Positions 1 through 7,855 of a stretch of DNA of 26,810 nucleotides are shown in pieces. A program made the translations under genes and the position numbers. The notes beneath the pieces were generated by a model, which ran no database searches, was not told the DNA's origin, and worked only from the letters and a program-made list of their open reading frames with translations. Source of the DNA: Actinomycetes bacterium (GTDB lineage Bacteria; Actinomycetota; Actinomycetes; Mycobacteriales; Mycobacteriaceae); the NCBI GenBank assembly GCA_023432405.1, contig JAEYUQ010000013.1, positions 1 to 26,810 of the forward strand. Direction: 5' to 3'. Numbering within the stretch: position 1 is the first letter of the stretch; each line of letters starts with the position of its first letter.

Positions 1-46
1 TGACCTCAGTGAGGGACGTCATGGGATTGATGTTACAGGAGAGCTA

Positions 47-1171
47 TCACTGGGAGGGTGTTCCTTCGGGGATGGTGTGATCAATTCCTGATTGGGCTTT
101 GAGTCGTTGAATGATATTTGTCACCTGGCGGTTTTCAATGAGAAAGGCGTCATGCCCTACAGGGGAGCTAATCTTCTGCAAAGTAAGCAGATTTCCTAGA
201 TTTCGCGCTAAATGCTCCTGCTGGTGATATGGATACAAGATGTCTGTATTAACCCCTGCAACTACAGTAGGCACATGGTGGCGTGCGAGTGCCTTAATAA
301 GCCCACCGCGCCCCCGACCGACGTCGTGACGGTTGAGTGCTTCTGTCAGAGTGACGTAGGTACCTGCATCAAAACGATGAACAAGCTTTTTGGCCTGATA
401 GTCTAAATAGCTTTGTACTGTGAACCTCTGCTGGCTATCGCGGAATTCACCCATAGGGTTCTCCCCACGCTGAGGGTCTGTTCCAAAACGTTCGTCCAAT
501 TCCAGCTCACCCCTATAAGTCAGATGAGCAAGTTTCCGAGCTGCACCAAGACCCTCTTCCGGAGAGACACCCCTGCCGTAGTAGTCCCCTCCGAGCCAGT
601 GAGGGTCACGCACAATGGACTGAATCTGTGAGCTTTGAATTCCGATTTGCCATGCCGAGGCGCGTGCTGACACGGCGAGGATAAGAGAGCTATCGCACAT
701 CTCGGGGAAAAGGAAACCCCATTCAAGTGCCCGAGCACCGCCCATAGATCCACCGATTACTGATGCCAGGCGGGAAATACCGAGGTGGGTCAGTAGCTTA
801 TGTTCTGCGCGCACCATATCCCTAATGTCAATCGCAGGGAAACGGGACCCCCACCAGCCTCCATCTGGGTGAGGACTGGACGGGCCGATGGATCCGTCAC
901 AGCCACCCAGCACGTCAGTACAGATAACGCAAAAGATATCCGTATCTAGGGCTAAACCTGGACCAATGATTCCCGGCCACCATTCCACGGCGTTTGAGTT
1001 GCCCGTAAGCGCGTGTTCCACGAGGATGACATTGGTTCTGCCATCTGCATCCACTCGCAGCTGACCCCAACGCTGATATGCAAGATAGCTGTCATAGATA
1101 ATGCCGCCTGCCTCCGTTCGGAAGTCACCGATTTTTACGGTGCTGATCTGGCCTTCGGGAGCAAGCGGCAT
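47..1171 (-). CDS. metX: Homoserine O-acetyltransferase MetX
   Basis: Cytoplasmic alpha/beta-hydrolase-fold enzyme that transfers acetyl from acetyl-CoA to homoserine, the first committed step of methionine synthesis. At 374 aa it has the usual family length. The nucleophile elbow GGSMGG (residues 140-145, Ser142), an acid residue in NTDILYP (Asp310) and the C-terminal GHDAFL (His340) make a complete Ser-Asp-His triad. The ATG at 1171 is preceded by a purine-rich AAAGAGAG. It lies 33 bp after metY on the same strand, so the two are probably co-transcribed and together supply O-acetylhomoserine and turn it into homocysteine. Regulation is probably through the McbR-like operators ahead of metY. 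Nothing odd in the coding sequence. Confidence 0.96.
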   Translation of the reverse strand: MPLAPEGQISTVKIGDFRTEAGGIIYDSYLAYQRWGQLRVDADGRTNVILVEHALTGNSNAVEWWPGIIGPGLALDTDIFCVICTDVLGGCDGSIGPSSPHPDGGWWGSRFPAIDIRDMVRAEHKLLTHLGISRLASVIGGSMGGARALEWGFLFPEMCDSSLILAVSARASAWQIGIQSSQIQSIVRDPHWLGGDYYGRGVSPEEGLGAARKLAHLTYRGELELDERFGTDPQRGENPMGEFRDSQQRFTVQSYLDYQAKKLVHRFDAGTYVTLTEALNRHDVGRGRGGLIKALARHHVPTVVAGVNTDILYPYHQQEHLARNLGNLLTLQKISSPVGHDAFLIENRQVTNIIQRLKAQSGIDHTIPEGTPSQ

Positions 1172-1204
1172 AGGAACACTCTCTTTACAGTGGGCAATAG
1201 TGCA

Positions 1205-2524
1205 TTAGGCGATAGCCTCAAATCCGAGTGCGAGGTCAGCGAGAATATCGTCAATATCTTCAATACCAACTGAAAGGCGAATAGTCGATTCCGAGATACC
1301 AGCACGCTCTAAACCGTGTGCATCAGACTGGGAGTGAGTGGTGCTTGCGGGGTGAACCACCAGGGAGCGCACATCGCCAACATTTGCCAGGTTGGAGTGG
1401 AGTTTCAGGGCGTCGATAAAGCGCCAGGCGTCATCCTGGGAGCCGTCCAGATCGAAGGATAGGACAGAGCCAGTGTAGGGCAAGTCCAGTTTTTCCTTGG
1501 TGGCATACCACGGTGAGGAGGGGAGACCAGCGAAGTTAACCTTCTTGACGCGGGAGTTCTGCGCCAGGAACTCTGCTACCTTCTGAGCATTCTCATTGTG
1601 GCGCTGAATACGAAGCTGCAGGGTATCAAGACCCAAAGAGAGTACCCAGGCGTTGAAGGCGGACAAGGTAGCTCCTGTGTCACGCAGCAAGGAAACACGG
1701 GCGCGGAGTCCAAAAGCGGCGGGCCCTAGATCCACATAGCGCAATCCGTGGTAGGCAGGATCGGGTTCCACCAGGTTCGGGAAGATGGGCTTTCCGTTGC
1801 GTTCAACGGTCCAGTCAAACTTTCCGCCGTCCACGAGGACACCACCCAGCGCTGAGCCGTTACCCGTCAGGAACTTAGTGGTGGAACTGATGGAGACATC
1901 CGCTCCCAACTCCAAGGGGCGTACCACGGCAGGTGTGGCAATGGTGTTATCCACAAAGAGCGGAACGTTATTGCGGTGAGCAACTTCCGCTATTGCGGGA
2001 ATGTCCAGAATATCGGCCTGGGGGTTAGCGAAAGTCTCCCCAAAGAAGAGGACGGTGTTGTCCTGGACAGCGTCCTGCCATGACTGGAGATCATCGGGAT
2101 CTTCAACGAAGGTAGTCTCAATGCCCAGCTTAGAGAGCGTGTGCTGGAAGAGGGATTCGGTTCCGCCGTAGAGGCGCGGGGAGGTCACAATGTGGGAACC
2201 AGCCGTGGCAATATTCAGCACTGCGGTGGTGATGGCTGCCGCTCCAGAAGCAAAGAGAACGGCGTGAACTCCACCCTCCAGAGAGGCAAGACGATTCTCT
2301 ACCTGCTCGGTGGTGGGGTTGGTGAGGCGAGAATAGACCGGGCCACTATCTTCCAAGGCGAAGCGCTGCTTGGCGTGTTCCGCAGAGTCAAACACATAGG
2401 AGGAGGTCAGATAGATGGGCAGGTTTCGGGAACCTGTCTGAGAATCAATCACCGCACCTGCGTGGATAGCGCGCGATGCAAAGCCCCAGTTGTCTGAATT
2501 GGAGTTGTCGTAATGAGTAGCCAT
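1205..2524 (-). CDS. metY: O-acetylhomoserine sulfhydrylase MetY
   Basis: PLP-dependent cytoplasmic enzyme of the Cys/Met metabolism family, making homocysteine directly from O-acetylhomoserine and sulfide. The 439-aa product has the family signatures in order: YSRLTNPT (about 64-71), a Gly-rich phosphate region with SGAAA (93-97), FVDNT with the PLP-nitrogen Asp192, and SSTTKFLTGNG with the Schiff-base Lys217. The long insert after this lysine (NLVEPDPAYHG) is typical of MetY rather than of the shorter MetB/MetC enzymes. Start ATG at 2524 has AAAGG about 10 nt upstream. First gene of the metY-metX unit. The alternative call, a cystathionine synthase, is less likely given length and the metX neighbour. 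Confidence 0.95.
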   Translation of the reverse strand: MATHYDNSNSDNWGFASRAIHAGAVIDSQTGSRNLPIYLTSSYVFDSAEHAKQRFALEDSGPVYSRLTNPTTEQVENRLASLEGGVHAVLFASGAAAITTAVLNIATAGSHIVTSPRLYGGTESLFQHTLSKLGIETTFVEDPDDLQSWQDAVQDNTVLFFGETFANPQADILDIPAIAEVAHRNNVPLFVDNTIATPAVVRPLELGADVSISSTTKFLTGNGSALGGVLVDGGKFDWTVERNGKPIFPNLVEPDPAYHGLRYVDLGPAAFGLRARVSLLRDTGATLSAFNAWVLSLGLDTLQLRIQRHNENAQKVAEFLAQNSRVKKVNFAGLPSSPWYATKEKLDLPYTGSVLSFDLDGSQDDAWRFIDALKLHSNLANVGDVRSLVVHPASTTHSQSDAHGLERAGISESTIRLSVGIEDIDDILADLALGFEAIA

Positions 2525-2587
2525 AACGGTGGTGCCTTTCTCTATTCCCGCACCAGAGGTGGGGAGAAATGTTCTCGGTGTGACATC

Positions 2588-2616
2588 ACACTAGACAGCT
2601 CGGACTGATTCTGCAA
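2588..2616 (-). promoter_or_regulatory. Predicted metY-metX promoter
   Basis: Read on the minus strand there is TTGCAG (2611-2616), a 17-nt spacer and TAGTGT (2588-2593), a good sigmaA-type match with the corynebacterial TANNNT -10 box. The start site would be near 2581, leaving about 57 nt of leader before the metY ATG. An inverted repeat GTGTGA-CA-TCACAC (2578-2591) sits across the -10 and predicted start. Two McbR-like operators overlap or abut the promoter. Predicted from sequence only. Confidence 0.55.
2592..2607. promoter_or_regulatory. McbR-like operator 1
   Basis: TAGACAGCTCGGACTG matches the known corynebacterial McbR operator pattern TAGAC-N6-GTCTA at 8 of 10 defined positions. It overlaps the -10 box and spacer of the predicted metY promoter, a position suited to repression. 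McbR, known from C. glutamicum, represses sulfur amino-acid genes and is released by S-adenosylhomocysteine. Confidence 0.45.
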
Positions 2617-2629
2617 ACAGCTTGGTCTA
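2614..2629. promoter_or_regulatory. McbR-like operator 2
   Basis: CAAACAGCTTGGTCTA matches TAGAC-N6-GTCTA at 8 of 10 positions. It overlaps the upstream half of the predicted -35 box and begins 22 bp from operator 1, about two helical turns, so both would lie on the same DNA face. Confidence 0.45.
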
Positions 2630-2668
2630 TAAAAATTAAAAGTACCAGGTTGAAACGGGTGAATAAAT

Positions 2669-2684
2669 TAAACTAAGCGGTCTA
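2669..2684. promoter_or_regulatory. McbR-like operator 3
   Basis: TAAACTAAGCGGTCTA matches TAGAC-N6-GTCTA at 9 of 10 positions, the best of the three copies. It lies 55 bp from operator 2 and about 145 bp upstream of the metY start codon. Confidence 0.5.
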
Positions 2685-2705
2685 TTTGCCCCTACTATGC
2701 AGCAA

Positions 2706-2729
2706 GGGCGCCGACACTTGTCGACGCCC
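2706..2729. terminator. Hairpin downstream of cstA-ybdD
   Basis: GGGCGCCGAC and GTCGACGCCC form a 10-bp GC-rich stem with one internal mismatch and an ACTT loop. It lies about 28 nt after the ybdD stop. There is no strong U-run on the minus strand, as is common for actinobacterial terminators. Confidence 0.5.
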
Positions 2730-2756
2730 CTCGGAGCACTTCAGTGACACCACCTT

Positions 2757-2975
2757 TCAGCAGCACTGCGCGCGCGGGTTGGCATCCTGATTTGCCCATC
2801 GAGCTTTCCAGAATTCCTTTTCAGTGGGGATAGGACAATCTGGATGGTGGGCTTTCAGGTGGGCAACATACTTTTCGTAGTCCCGCTCGCCCATAACCTC
2901 TCCCAGGTATCTCCATGCTGTGAGAGGAAATACCAGAATCTTCCTGAACCCTGTGGACAACCCCTGGAGCCTCAC
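2757..2975 (-). CDS. ybdD: YbdD/YjiX-family small protein, partner of CstA
   Basis: Small protein of the YbdD/YjiX (DUF466) family, always found next to CstA-type transporters and thought to assist their function; its biochemical role is not settled. Recognisable features are the W-R-Y-L-G-E-V-M-G-E-R-D-Y-E-K-Y-V core, the HHPD motif followed by P-T-E-K-E-F-W, and the conserved C-terminal double cysteine (RAQCC). The preferred start is the GTG at 2975, which overlaps the cstA stop codon (GTGA) and gives 72 aa, close to the usual 65-70 aa. An in-frame ATG at 2999 would give 80 aa and a 28-nt overlap but has no better ribosome binding site. Translational coupling to cstA is likely. Confidence 0.85.
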   Translation of the reverse strand: MRLQGLSTGFRKILVFPLTAWRYLGEVMGERDYEKYVAHLKAHHPDCPIPTEKEFWKARWANQDANPRAQCC

Positions 2976-5203
2976 TGTTTCACCGTGAACTCTTCCCATT
3001 GCTTCTGCAATGCCCGCTCTTGTGGTGTGGTGAAAATGATCCCTGCGGGTGCAAAGTAGTGAGATTCCACTGAGGGGTCCTCGGAAGTGGTAACTTCCTG
3101 GCCTCGTTTAAGCGCAACAATGCTTCGAGCGCACACCACCAGTGCTGCCACAATCACGATGGCTACGAGAACCGCGAAAATGATAGAGAGTGTGCCTTGA
3201 ACTGCGGTGTTAAATACCACAGTGTTAATTTCGTCAGCAGTTTTCGCAGAGCCAAAGCTGGACAAGTTCTGTTCAGCAGCAGCCTTATACTTGGCGTGCT
3301 GTGCCCAGTATCCAATATCGGGATCGCTTGAAAACACTTTCTGCCAGGAACCCGTCATGGTAACAGCTGTGTCCCATGCCAGAGGTATAAAGGGCACCCA
3401 CGCCCACTTGAGGTAACCCTTCTTGACGACAACCACCAAACACAGAGACAGAGCAATTGCTGCAAGGAGTTGATTGGCTATTCCAAAGAGCGGGAACAAA
3501 ACATTGATACCGCCTAGAGGATCGGTGACTCCCATGATGAGGATGGCTCCCCAACCGGCACACACTAGGAGGGTGGAAATCCAGTGACCTGGCACCCAGT
3601 GGGGATTCTTGAACTTGGTCAAACCAGGGATATTGCCCAGGAAGTCATTCATCATGAATCGAGCAGTGCGAGTACCGGCGTCGATAGTGGTCAGAATGAA
3701 CAGGGCCTCAAACATAATGGCAAAGTGGTACCAGAACGCCTGCATACCGGGATGCCCCACCAGATCCGTGAGAACTTGGGACATACCAAAAGCTAAGGTG
3801 GGGGCGCCGCCGGTACGAGAAATGATACTGACTTCTCCCACTGATTGAGCTGCCTGAGTGAGCACTGCAGGATCAAGACCATTCGGTGTGCCTAGAAGCC
3901 CATTGACGTACTTGGCAGCAGTTTCTGGTGTGCTTCCGGTCAGCGCTGCCGGAGCGTTCATGGCGAAGTACACATGGCGATCCAAAATCACAGCTGTAAT
4001 CAAAGCGGTGATAGCCACGAAAGACTCCATAATCATGCCGCCATAGCCGATGGAGCGCATTTGTGACTCTTTTTCAATGAGCTTTGGTGTGGTTCCAGAA
4101 GAAATCAGGGCATGGAACCCCGAAAGAGCGCCGCAGGCAATGGTGATAAACAGGAACGGGAAGATATTTCCAGAAAAGACTGGCCCGCCACCATGAATAA
4201 ACTCCGTTATCGCAGGCATTTGGATGGTGGGGCGATCAATGACAATGGCCACCGCCAGAATTCCAATCACGCCTACTTTCATAAAGGTGGACAGATAGTC
4301 CCTAGGAGCTAGAAGAATCCACACTGGAAGGATGGCGGCCACCAGGCCGTAAATAATGAGGCACCACGCTAGCGCCACCTTGGACAAGGTGAACCAGTCC
4401 TGCCCCCATGTAGTCTCAGCCACATAGCCGCCCCCGATAATGGCAGCCAGCAGTAGGACAATCCCTATCATGGAAGTCTCCAGCACGCGCCCAGGGCGCA
4501 GATACCGCATATAGACGCCCATGAGAAGAGCAATGGGGATTGTCATAGCAATAGAGAACACACCCCACGGAGACTCAGCCAGGGCGTTGACCACCACGAG
4601 GCCCAGCACCGCAATGAGAATGAGCATGATGATGACGGTGGCGAGGATGCCGGCCACACCCCCGACGGTGCCCATTTCATCTCGAACCATCTGTCCCAGA
4701 GAACGCCCACGACGCCGCGTTGAGATCCAGAGCACGAGATAGTCTTGAACAGCTCCGGCGAAGATAACGCCGAGGACAATCCAGAGAGTAGAGGGGAGGT
4801 AGCCCATTTGGGCGGCCATGATAGGGCCTACAAGAGGACCAGCGCCCGCGATAGCAGCAAAGTGGTGTCCGAAGAGAACACGACGGTTTGTGGGGGAAAA
4901 GTCCACACCATCATTTTCAATCTCTGCGGGAGTGGCACGGTCATCACGTGGTTTGACGATATTGTAATCAATCAGCCTGGCGTAAAAAGTGAAAGCGATG
5001 ATATAGCTGCCAACAGCTGCGAAAACTATCCACATAGCGCTGATCTGTTCGCCGCGGTTCAGGGCGAGGATAGCCCAGCCCACTGCTGCCAGGAGAGCAA
5101 TGACTATCAACGCGATTCTTTTAGCCAGTGAAAAGTGGTTTCTATCACTCACCGTCACTGGTGGATGGGCGTTGGTTGGCTCTTCAGTAATGACATCCGA
5201 CAT
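2972..5203 (-). CDS. cstA: Carbon starvation protein CstA, peptide/pyruvate transporter
   Basis: Large polytopic inner-membrane transporter of the CstA family (743 aa, normal length). CstA-type proteins take up peptides or pyruvate when preferred carbon is limiting. The N-terminal 25 residues are hydrophilic, followed by a first membrane helix at about 28-48 and many more helices through about residue 705. The family hallmark FGHHFAAIAGAGPLVGP is at 111-127, followed by the QDYLVLW segment. The C-terminal tail after the last helix is charged. The ATG at 5203 is preceded by AAAGGGG at good spacing. ybdD overlaps its stop codon. A GlxR-like site lies about 85-100 bp upstream, fitting cAMP/carbon-state control. 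Substrate cannot be decided from sequence. Confidence 0.94.
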   Translation of the reverse strand: MSDVITEEPTNAHPPVTVSDRNHFSLAKRIALIVIALLAAVGWAILALNRGEQISAMWIVFAAVGSYIIAFTFYARLIDYNIVKPRDDRATPAEIENDGVDFSPTNRRVLFGHHFAAIAGAGPLVGPIMAAQMGYLPSTLWIVLGVIFAGAVQDYLVLWISTRRRGRSLGQMVRDEMGTVGGVAGILATVIIMLILIAVLGLVVVNALAESPWGVFSIAMTIPIALLMGVYMRYLRPGRVLETSMIGIVLLLAAIIGGGYVAETTWGQDWFTLSKVALAWCLIIYGLVAAILPVWILLAPRDYLSTFMKVGVIGILAVAIVIDRPTIQMPAITEFIHGGGPVFSGNIFPFLFITIACGALSGFHALISSGTTPKLIEKESQMRSIGYGGMIMESFVAITALITAVILDRHVYFAMNAPAALTGSTPETAAKYVNGLLGTPNGLDPAVLTQAAQSVGEVSIISRTGGAPTLAFGMSQVLTDLVGHPGMQAFWYHFAIMFEALFILTTIDAGTRTARFMMNDFLGNIPGLTKFKNPHWVPGHWISTLLVCAGWGAILIMGVTDPLGGINVLFPLFGIANQLLAAIALSLCLVVVVKKGYLKWAWVPFIPLAWDTAVTMTGSWQKVFSSDPDIGYWAQHAKYKAAAEQNLSSFGSAKTADEINTVVFNTAVQGTLSIIFAVLVAIVIVAALVVCARSIVALKRGQEVTTSEDPSVESHYFAPAGIIFTTPQERALQKQWEEFTVKQ

Positions 5204-5288
5204 TCCCAGCCCCTTTCTACTTGGCCTCAGCTAAAAGCTATGGATCTTGAACGGCGCAGCTGGTTCACAGAACTCCTGGGTTTAACCA

Positions 5289-5304
5289 TGTGAGGAGGAT
5301 CACG
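5289..5304. promoter_or_regulatory. GlxR-like (CRP family) site upstream of cstA
   Basis: TGTGAGGAGGATCACG matches the GlxR/CRP pattern TGTGA-N6-TCACA at 9 of 10 defined positions. GlxR is the cAMP-responsive global regulator of corynebacteria. It is 86-101 bp upstream of the cstA ATG. Binding is inferred. Confidence 0.5.
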
Positions 5305-5458
5305 AGGCGTCACTGCCAAAAGGCTCCTCACGGGTGTCAGAAACTATGAGTCAGCCAGCCGATATGACTGTTTTACGTTGCCACGAAGAATTACTCAGAG
5401 CCAAAAAGACTTACCCTCCTTTAGGGGGAAGGCAGCTCAGGAAGCTGCGAGGGTGAAT

Positions 5459-5497
5459 ACAAAAACTGGCGTACTCCAGGTGTGGTGTACGCCAGTT
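5459..5497 (-). terminator. Intrinsic terminator of icd
   Basis: AACTGGCGTAC (5464-5474) and GTACGCCAGTT (5487-5497) form a perfect 11-bp stem with a 12-nt loop. On the minus strand the stem runs into TTTTTGTA, a classic U-tract. It begins 14 nt after the icd stop codon. Confidence 0.9.
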
Positions 5498-5511
5498 AGG
5501 TGTGGGGATTC

Positions 5512-7710
5512 TTAGCTCAAGGAATCAATGATCTCCACAAACTTTTGGGATGGACGCATAACAGCAGTGGTTTTTTCGTCATCCACGAGGTAGTACCCAC
5601 CCAAATCAGCAGGAGAGCCCTGAACACTCAGGAGATCCTGGGCAATAGCGTCAGAGTTCTCGTCGAGAGCAGCAGCTATCGGAGCGAAGGTTTCAGCCAG
5701 ATCGGAATCCTCCGTTTGTGCAGCCAGAGCCTCTGCCCAGAACTTCGTCAGGAAGAAGTGTGAACCGCGGTTATCAATTTCGCCAACTTTTCGTGACGGA
5801 GACTTACCCTCATTGAGAAGCTTTTCCGTGGCAACATCTAAACCGGCAGCCAGAACCTCAGCCTTGGGGGTTCCAATGGAACGGAAAGATTCCGCCAGAG
5901 CCATGAACTCACCGAGGGAATCCCAACGAAGATGGTTTTCTTCGAGAACTTGCTGCACATGCTTCGGAGCTGATCCGCCCGCGCCTGTCTCGAAGAGACC
6001 GCCACCGGCCATCAGTGGGACGATAGAGAGCATCTTGGCGGAGGTTCCCAGTTCCAGAATGGGGAAGAGATCGGTATTAAAGTCACGCAGCACGTTACCC
6101 GTCACGGAGATTGTGTCCTCACCGCGTCGAATACGGTCCACAGAGAGCTTGGTGGCGTCGATCGGGGGAAGGATCTGAATATCCAGGCCATCCGTGTCGT
6201 GATCTTTGAGGTACTTCTCCACGAGGGATTGAATGTTGCGGTCATGGGCACGTTCCGGATCAAGCCAGAACACAGCAGGCATTCCAGACTTGCGGGAGCG
6301 AGTGACAGCCAGCTTGACCCAGTCTTGGATGGGCGCATCTTTCGTCTGGCAGGCACGCCAAATATCGCCCTTCTCCACCTGGTGCTCAATGAGAACCTCT
6401 CCGGCAGAGTTGAGAACTTGAACCGTACCATCGGCGGGAATCTTGAAGGTCTTGTCATGGGAGCCGTACTCTTCAGCCTTCTGAGCCATTAAGCCCACAT
6501 TAGGTACCGTGCCCATAGTGGCAGGATCAAAAGCTCCGTTGGTGCGGCAGTCCTCAATCACCGTTTGATACACACCCGCATAAGAGGAGTCCGGAATCAC
6601 TGCCAAGGTATCCTGCGGATTTCCTTCAGCGTTCCACATCTGACCTGAGTTACGGATCATTGCAGGCATCGAGGCGTCGATGATGACATCCGAGGGAACA
6701 TGAAGGTTTGTGATGCCCTTATCGGAGTTCACCATTGCAATGGCTGGTCCCTCTGCGAGAGCCTTCTCGAAGGCCTCACGGATCTCTGCACCATTATCAA
6801 GAGCATCTAGCCCAGACAGGATAGAGCCCAAGCCGTTTTCTCCATCCAGACCTGCGGCTAGAAGGTCCTCGCCGTACTGGTCAAAGACGTCATGGAAGAA
6901 AGAGCGAACTACATGGCCAAACATGATGGGGTCAGAAACCTTCATCATGGTTGCTTTGAGATGCGCAGAGAACAAAATCCCTTCGTTCTTGGCGCGGGCA
7001 ACCTGATCAGCCAGGAAAGCATCCAAAGCTTTGGCAGACATGAAGGTGCCATCAATGACTTCGCCCTTGAGTACCTTCAAATTCTCCTTGAGGGGAGTGG
7101 TTTCCTTCTCAGTAACTAATTGAATGGTCAGGGTGTCATCGTCGGGGATGATGACTGACTTCTCATTGTGGCGGAAGTCATGATCGCTCATGGTGGCCAC
7201 GTTTGTCTTGGAGTCCTTGCTCCAGGCGCCCATCGAATGCGGATGCTTCTTGGCGAAGTTCTTGACAGCAATGGGAGCCCTGCGGTCAGAGTTGCCCTCG
7301 CGCAACACCGGGTTTACAGCAGATCCCTTGACCGAGTTATACAGCTCCTGAACTCGTTTGTCCTCATCGGTCTGAGGATTGTCCGGATAATCAGGAACGG
7401 CGTATCCAGCCTCCTGTAATTCTTTAATAGCTGCCTTGAGCTGAGGCATAGATGCAGAAATGTTAGGAAGCTTGATGATGTTAGCCTCGGGGGTTTTTGC
7501 AAGCTCACCCAACTCGGCCAGAGCATCGCTGACCTTCTGGTCTTCCTTGAGATAGTCAGGGAACTTGGCCAGGATACGTCCCACCAGGGAGATATCCCGA
7601 GTTTCAACCTTGATATCTGCAGTTTTGGCGAAGGCCTCCACAATGGGCCTGAGGGAATACGTTGCAAGTAAAGGGGCCTCATCGGTCCGCGTGTAAATGA
7701 TTGTTGCCAT
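5512..7710 (-). CDS. icd: Monomeric NADP-dependent isocitrate dehydrogenase
   Basis: TCA-cycle enzyme oxidising isocitrate to 2-oxoglutarate with NADP+, cytoplasmic. The 732-aa product belongs to the large monomeric IDH type used by corynebacteria, unrelated in size to the 40-45 kDa dimeric enzymes. Very conserved blocks include the start TIIYTRTDEAPLLATYSL, GNSDRRAP (about 139-146), AHLKATMMKVSDP (about 249-261), SSYAGVYQTVIEDCR and MPAVFWLDPERAHDRN. The ATG at 7710 is chosen over the in-frame TTG at 7728 because family members begin MxxIIxTRTDEAP and because a GGAG lies 11 nt upstream of the ATG. Single-gene unit: its own promoter upstream and a strong terminator downstream. Divergent from xthA. 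Confidence 0.97.
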   Translation of the reverse strand: MATIIYTRTDEAPLLATYSLRPIVEAFAKTADIKVETRDISLVGRILAKFPDYLKEDQKVSDALAELGELAKTPEANIIKLPNISASMPQLKAAIKELQEAGYAVPDYPDNPQTDEDKRVQELYNSVKGSAVNPVLREGNSDRRAPIAVKNFAKKHPHSMGAWSKDSKTNVATMSDHDFRHNEKSVIIPDDDTLTIQLVTEKETTPLKENLKVLKGEVIDGTFMSAKALDAFLADQVARAKNEGILFSAHLKATMMKVSDPIMFGHVVRSFFHDVFDQYGEDLLAAGLDGENGLGSILSGLDALDNGAEIREAFEKALAEGPAIAMVNSDKGITNLHVPSDVIIDASMPAMIRNSGQMWNAEGNPQDTLAVIPDSSYAGVYQTVIEDCRTNGAFDPATMGTVPNVGLMAQKAEEYGSHDKTFKIPADGTVQVLNSAGEVLIEHQVEKGDIWRACQTKDAPIQDWVKLAVTRSRKSGMPAVFWLDPERAHDRNIQSLVEKYLKDHDTDGLDIQILPPIDATKLSVDRIRRGEDTISVTGNVLRDFNTDLFPILELGTSAKMLSIVPLMAGGGLFETGAGGSAPKHVQQVLEENHLRWDSLGEFMALAESFRSIGTPKAEVLAAGLDVATEKLLNEGKSPSRKVGEIDNRGSHFFLTKFWAEALAAQTEDSDLAETFAPIAAALDENSDAIAQDLLSVQGSPADLGGYYLVDDEKTTAVMRPSQKFVEIIDSLS

Positions 7711-7756
7711 AAGTAACGGGCTCCACAAGATCTCAGACGACTACTAGCAGCCCCAC

Positions 7757-7762
7757 ATTGTA
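7757..7762 (-). promoter_or_regulatory. Predicted icd -10 box
   Basis: On the minus strand AAGGTACAATGTG contains TACAAT in a context close to the corynebacterial -10 consensus. A start site near 7750 would give a leader of about 40 nt. No good -35 box is visible, which is common in these organisms. Confidence 0.5.
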
Positions 7763-7842
7763 CCTTGAACGGTCACAGCAGCGGCGGCAGATGAGGGGAG
7801 TGGGGGTATCGGTCTTGCACGGGAGACAACGCAGCTAGGCAT

Positions 7843-7848
7843 TAGGCT
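7843..7848 (+). promoter_or_regulatory. -10 box for a leaderless xthA mRNA
   Basis: TAGGCT ends 7 nt before the xthA ATG, which places the start site at or next to the start codon. There is no Shine-Dalgarno sequence immediately before the ATG, consistent with leaderless initiation. Confidence 0.5.
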
Positions 7849-7855
7849 TGAGCCC

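Larger units (their letters stand above)
5204..5511. other. Intergenic region between icd and cstA
   Basis: This 308-bp gap holds no credible gene. From the icd side it contains the icd terminator (5464-5497), a second hairpin with stem GCAGCT/AGCTGC (5432-5437 and 5443-5448) directly beyond it, and an imperfect CCTCC/GGGGG hairpin just after that. Nearer cstA lies the GlxR-like site and a ribosome binding site. I could not place the cstA -10/-35 boxes convincingly. Confidence 0.7.

Noticed and set aside
1..46. Possible start of another minus-strand gene (ATG at 22, reading MTSLTEV)
   Set aside because: Only seven codons are visible and there is no Shine-Dalgarno sequence, so it cannot be supported.
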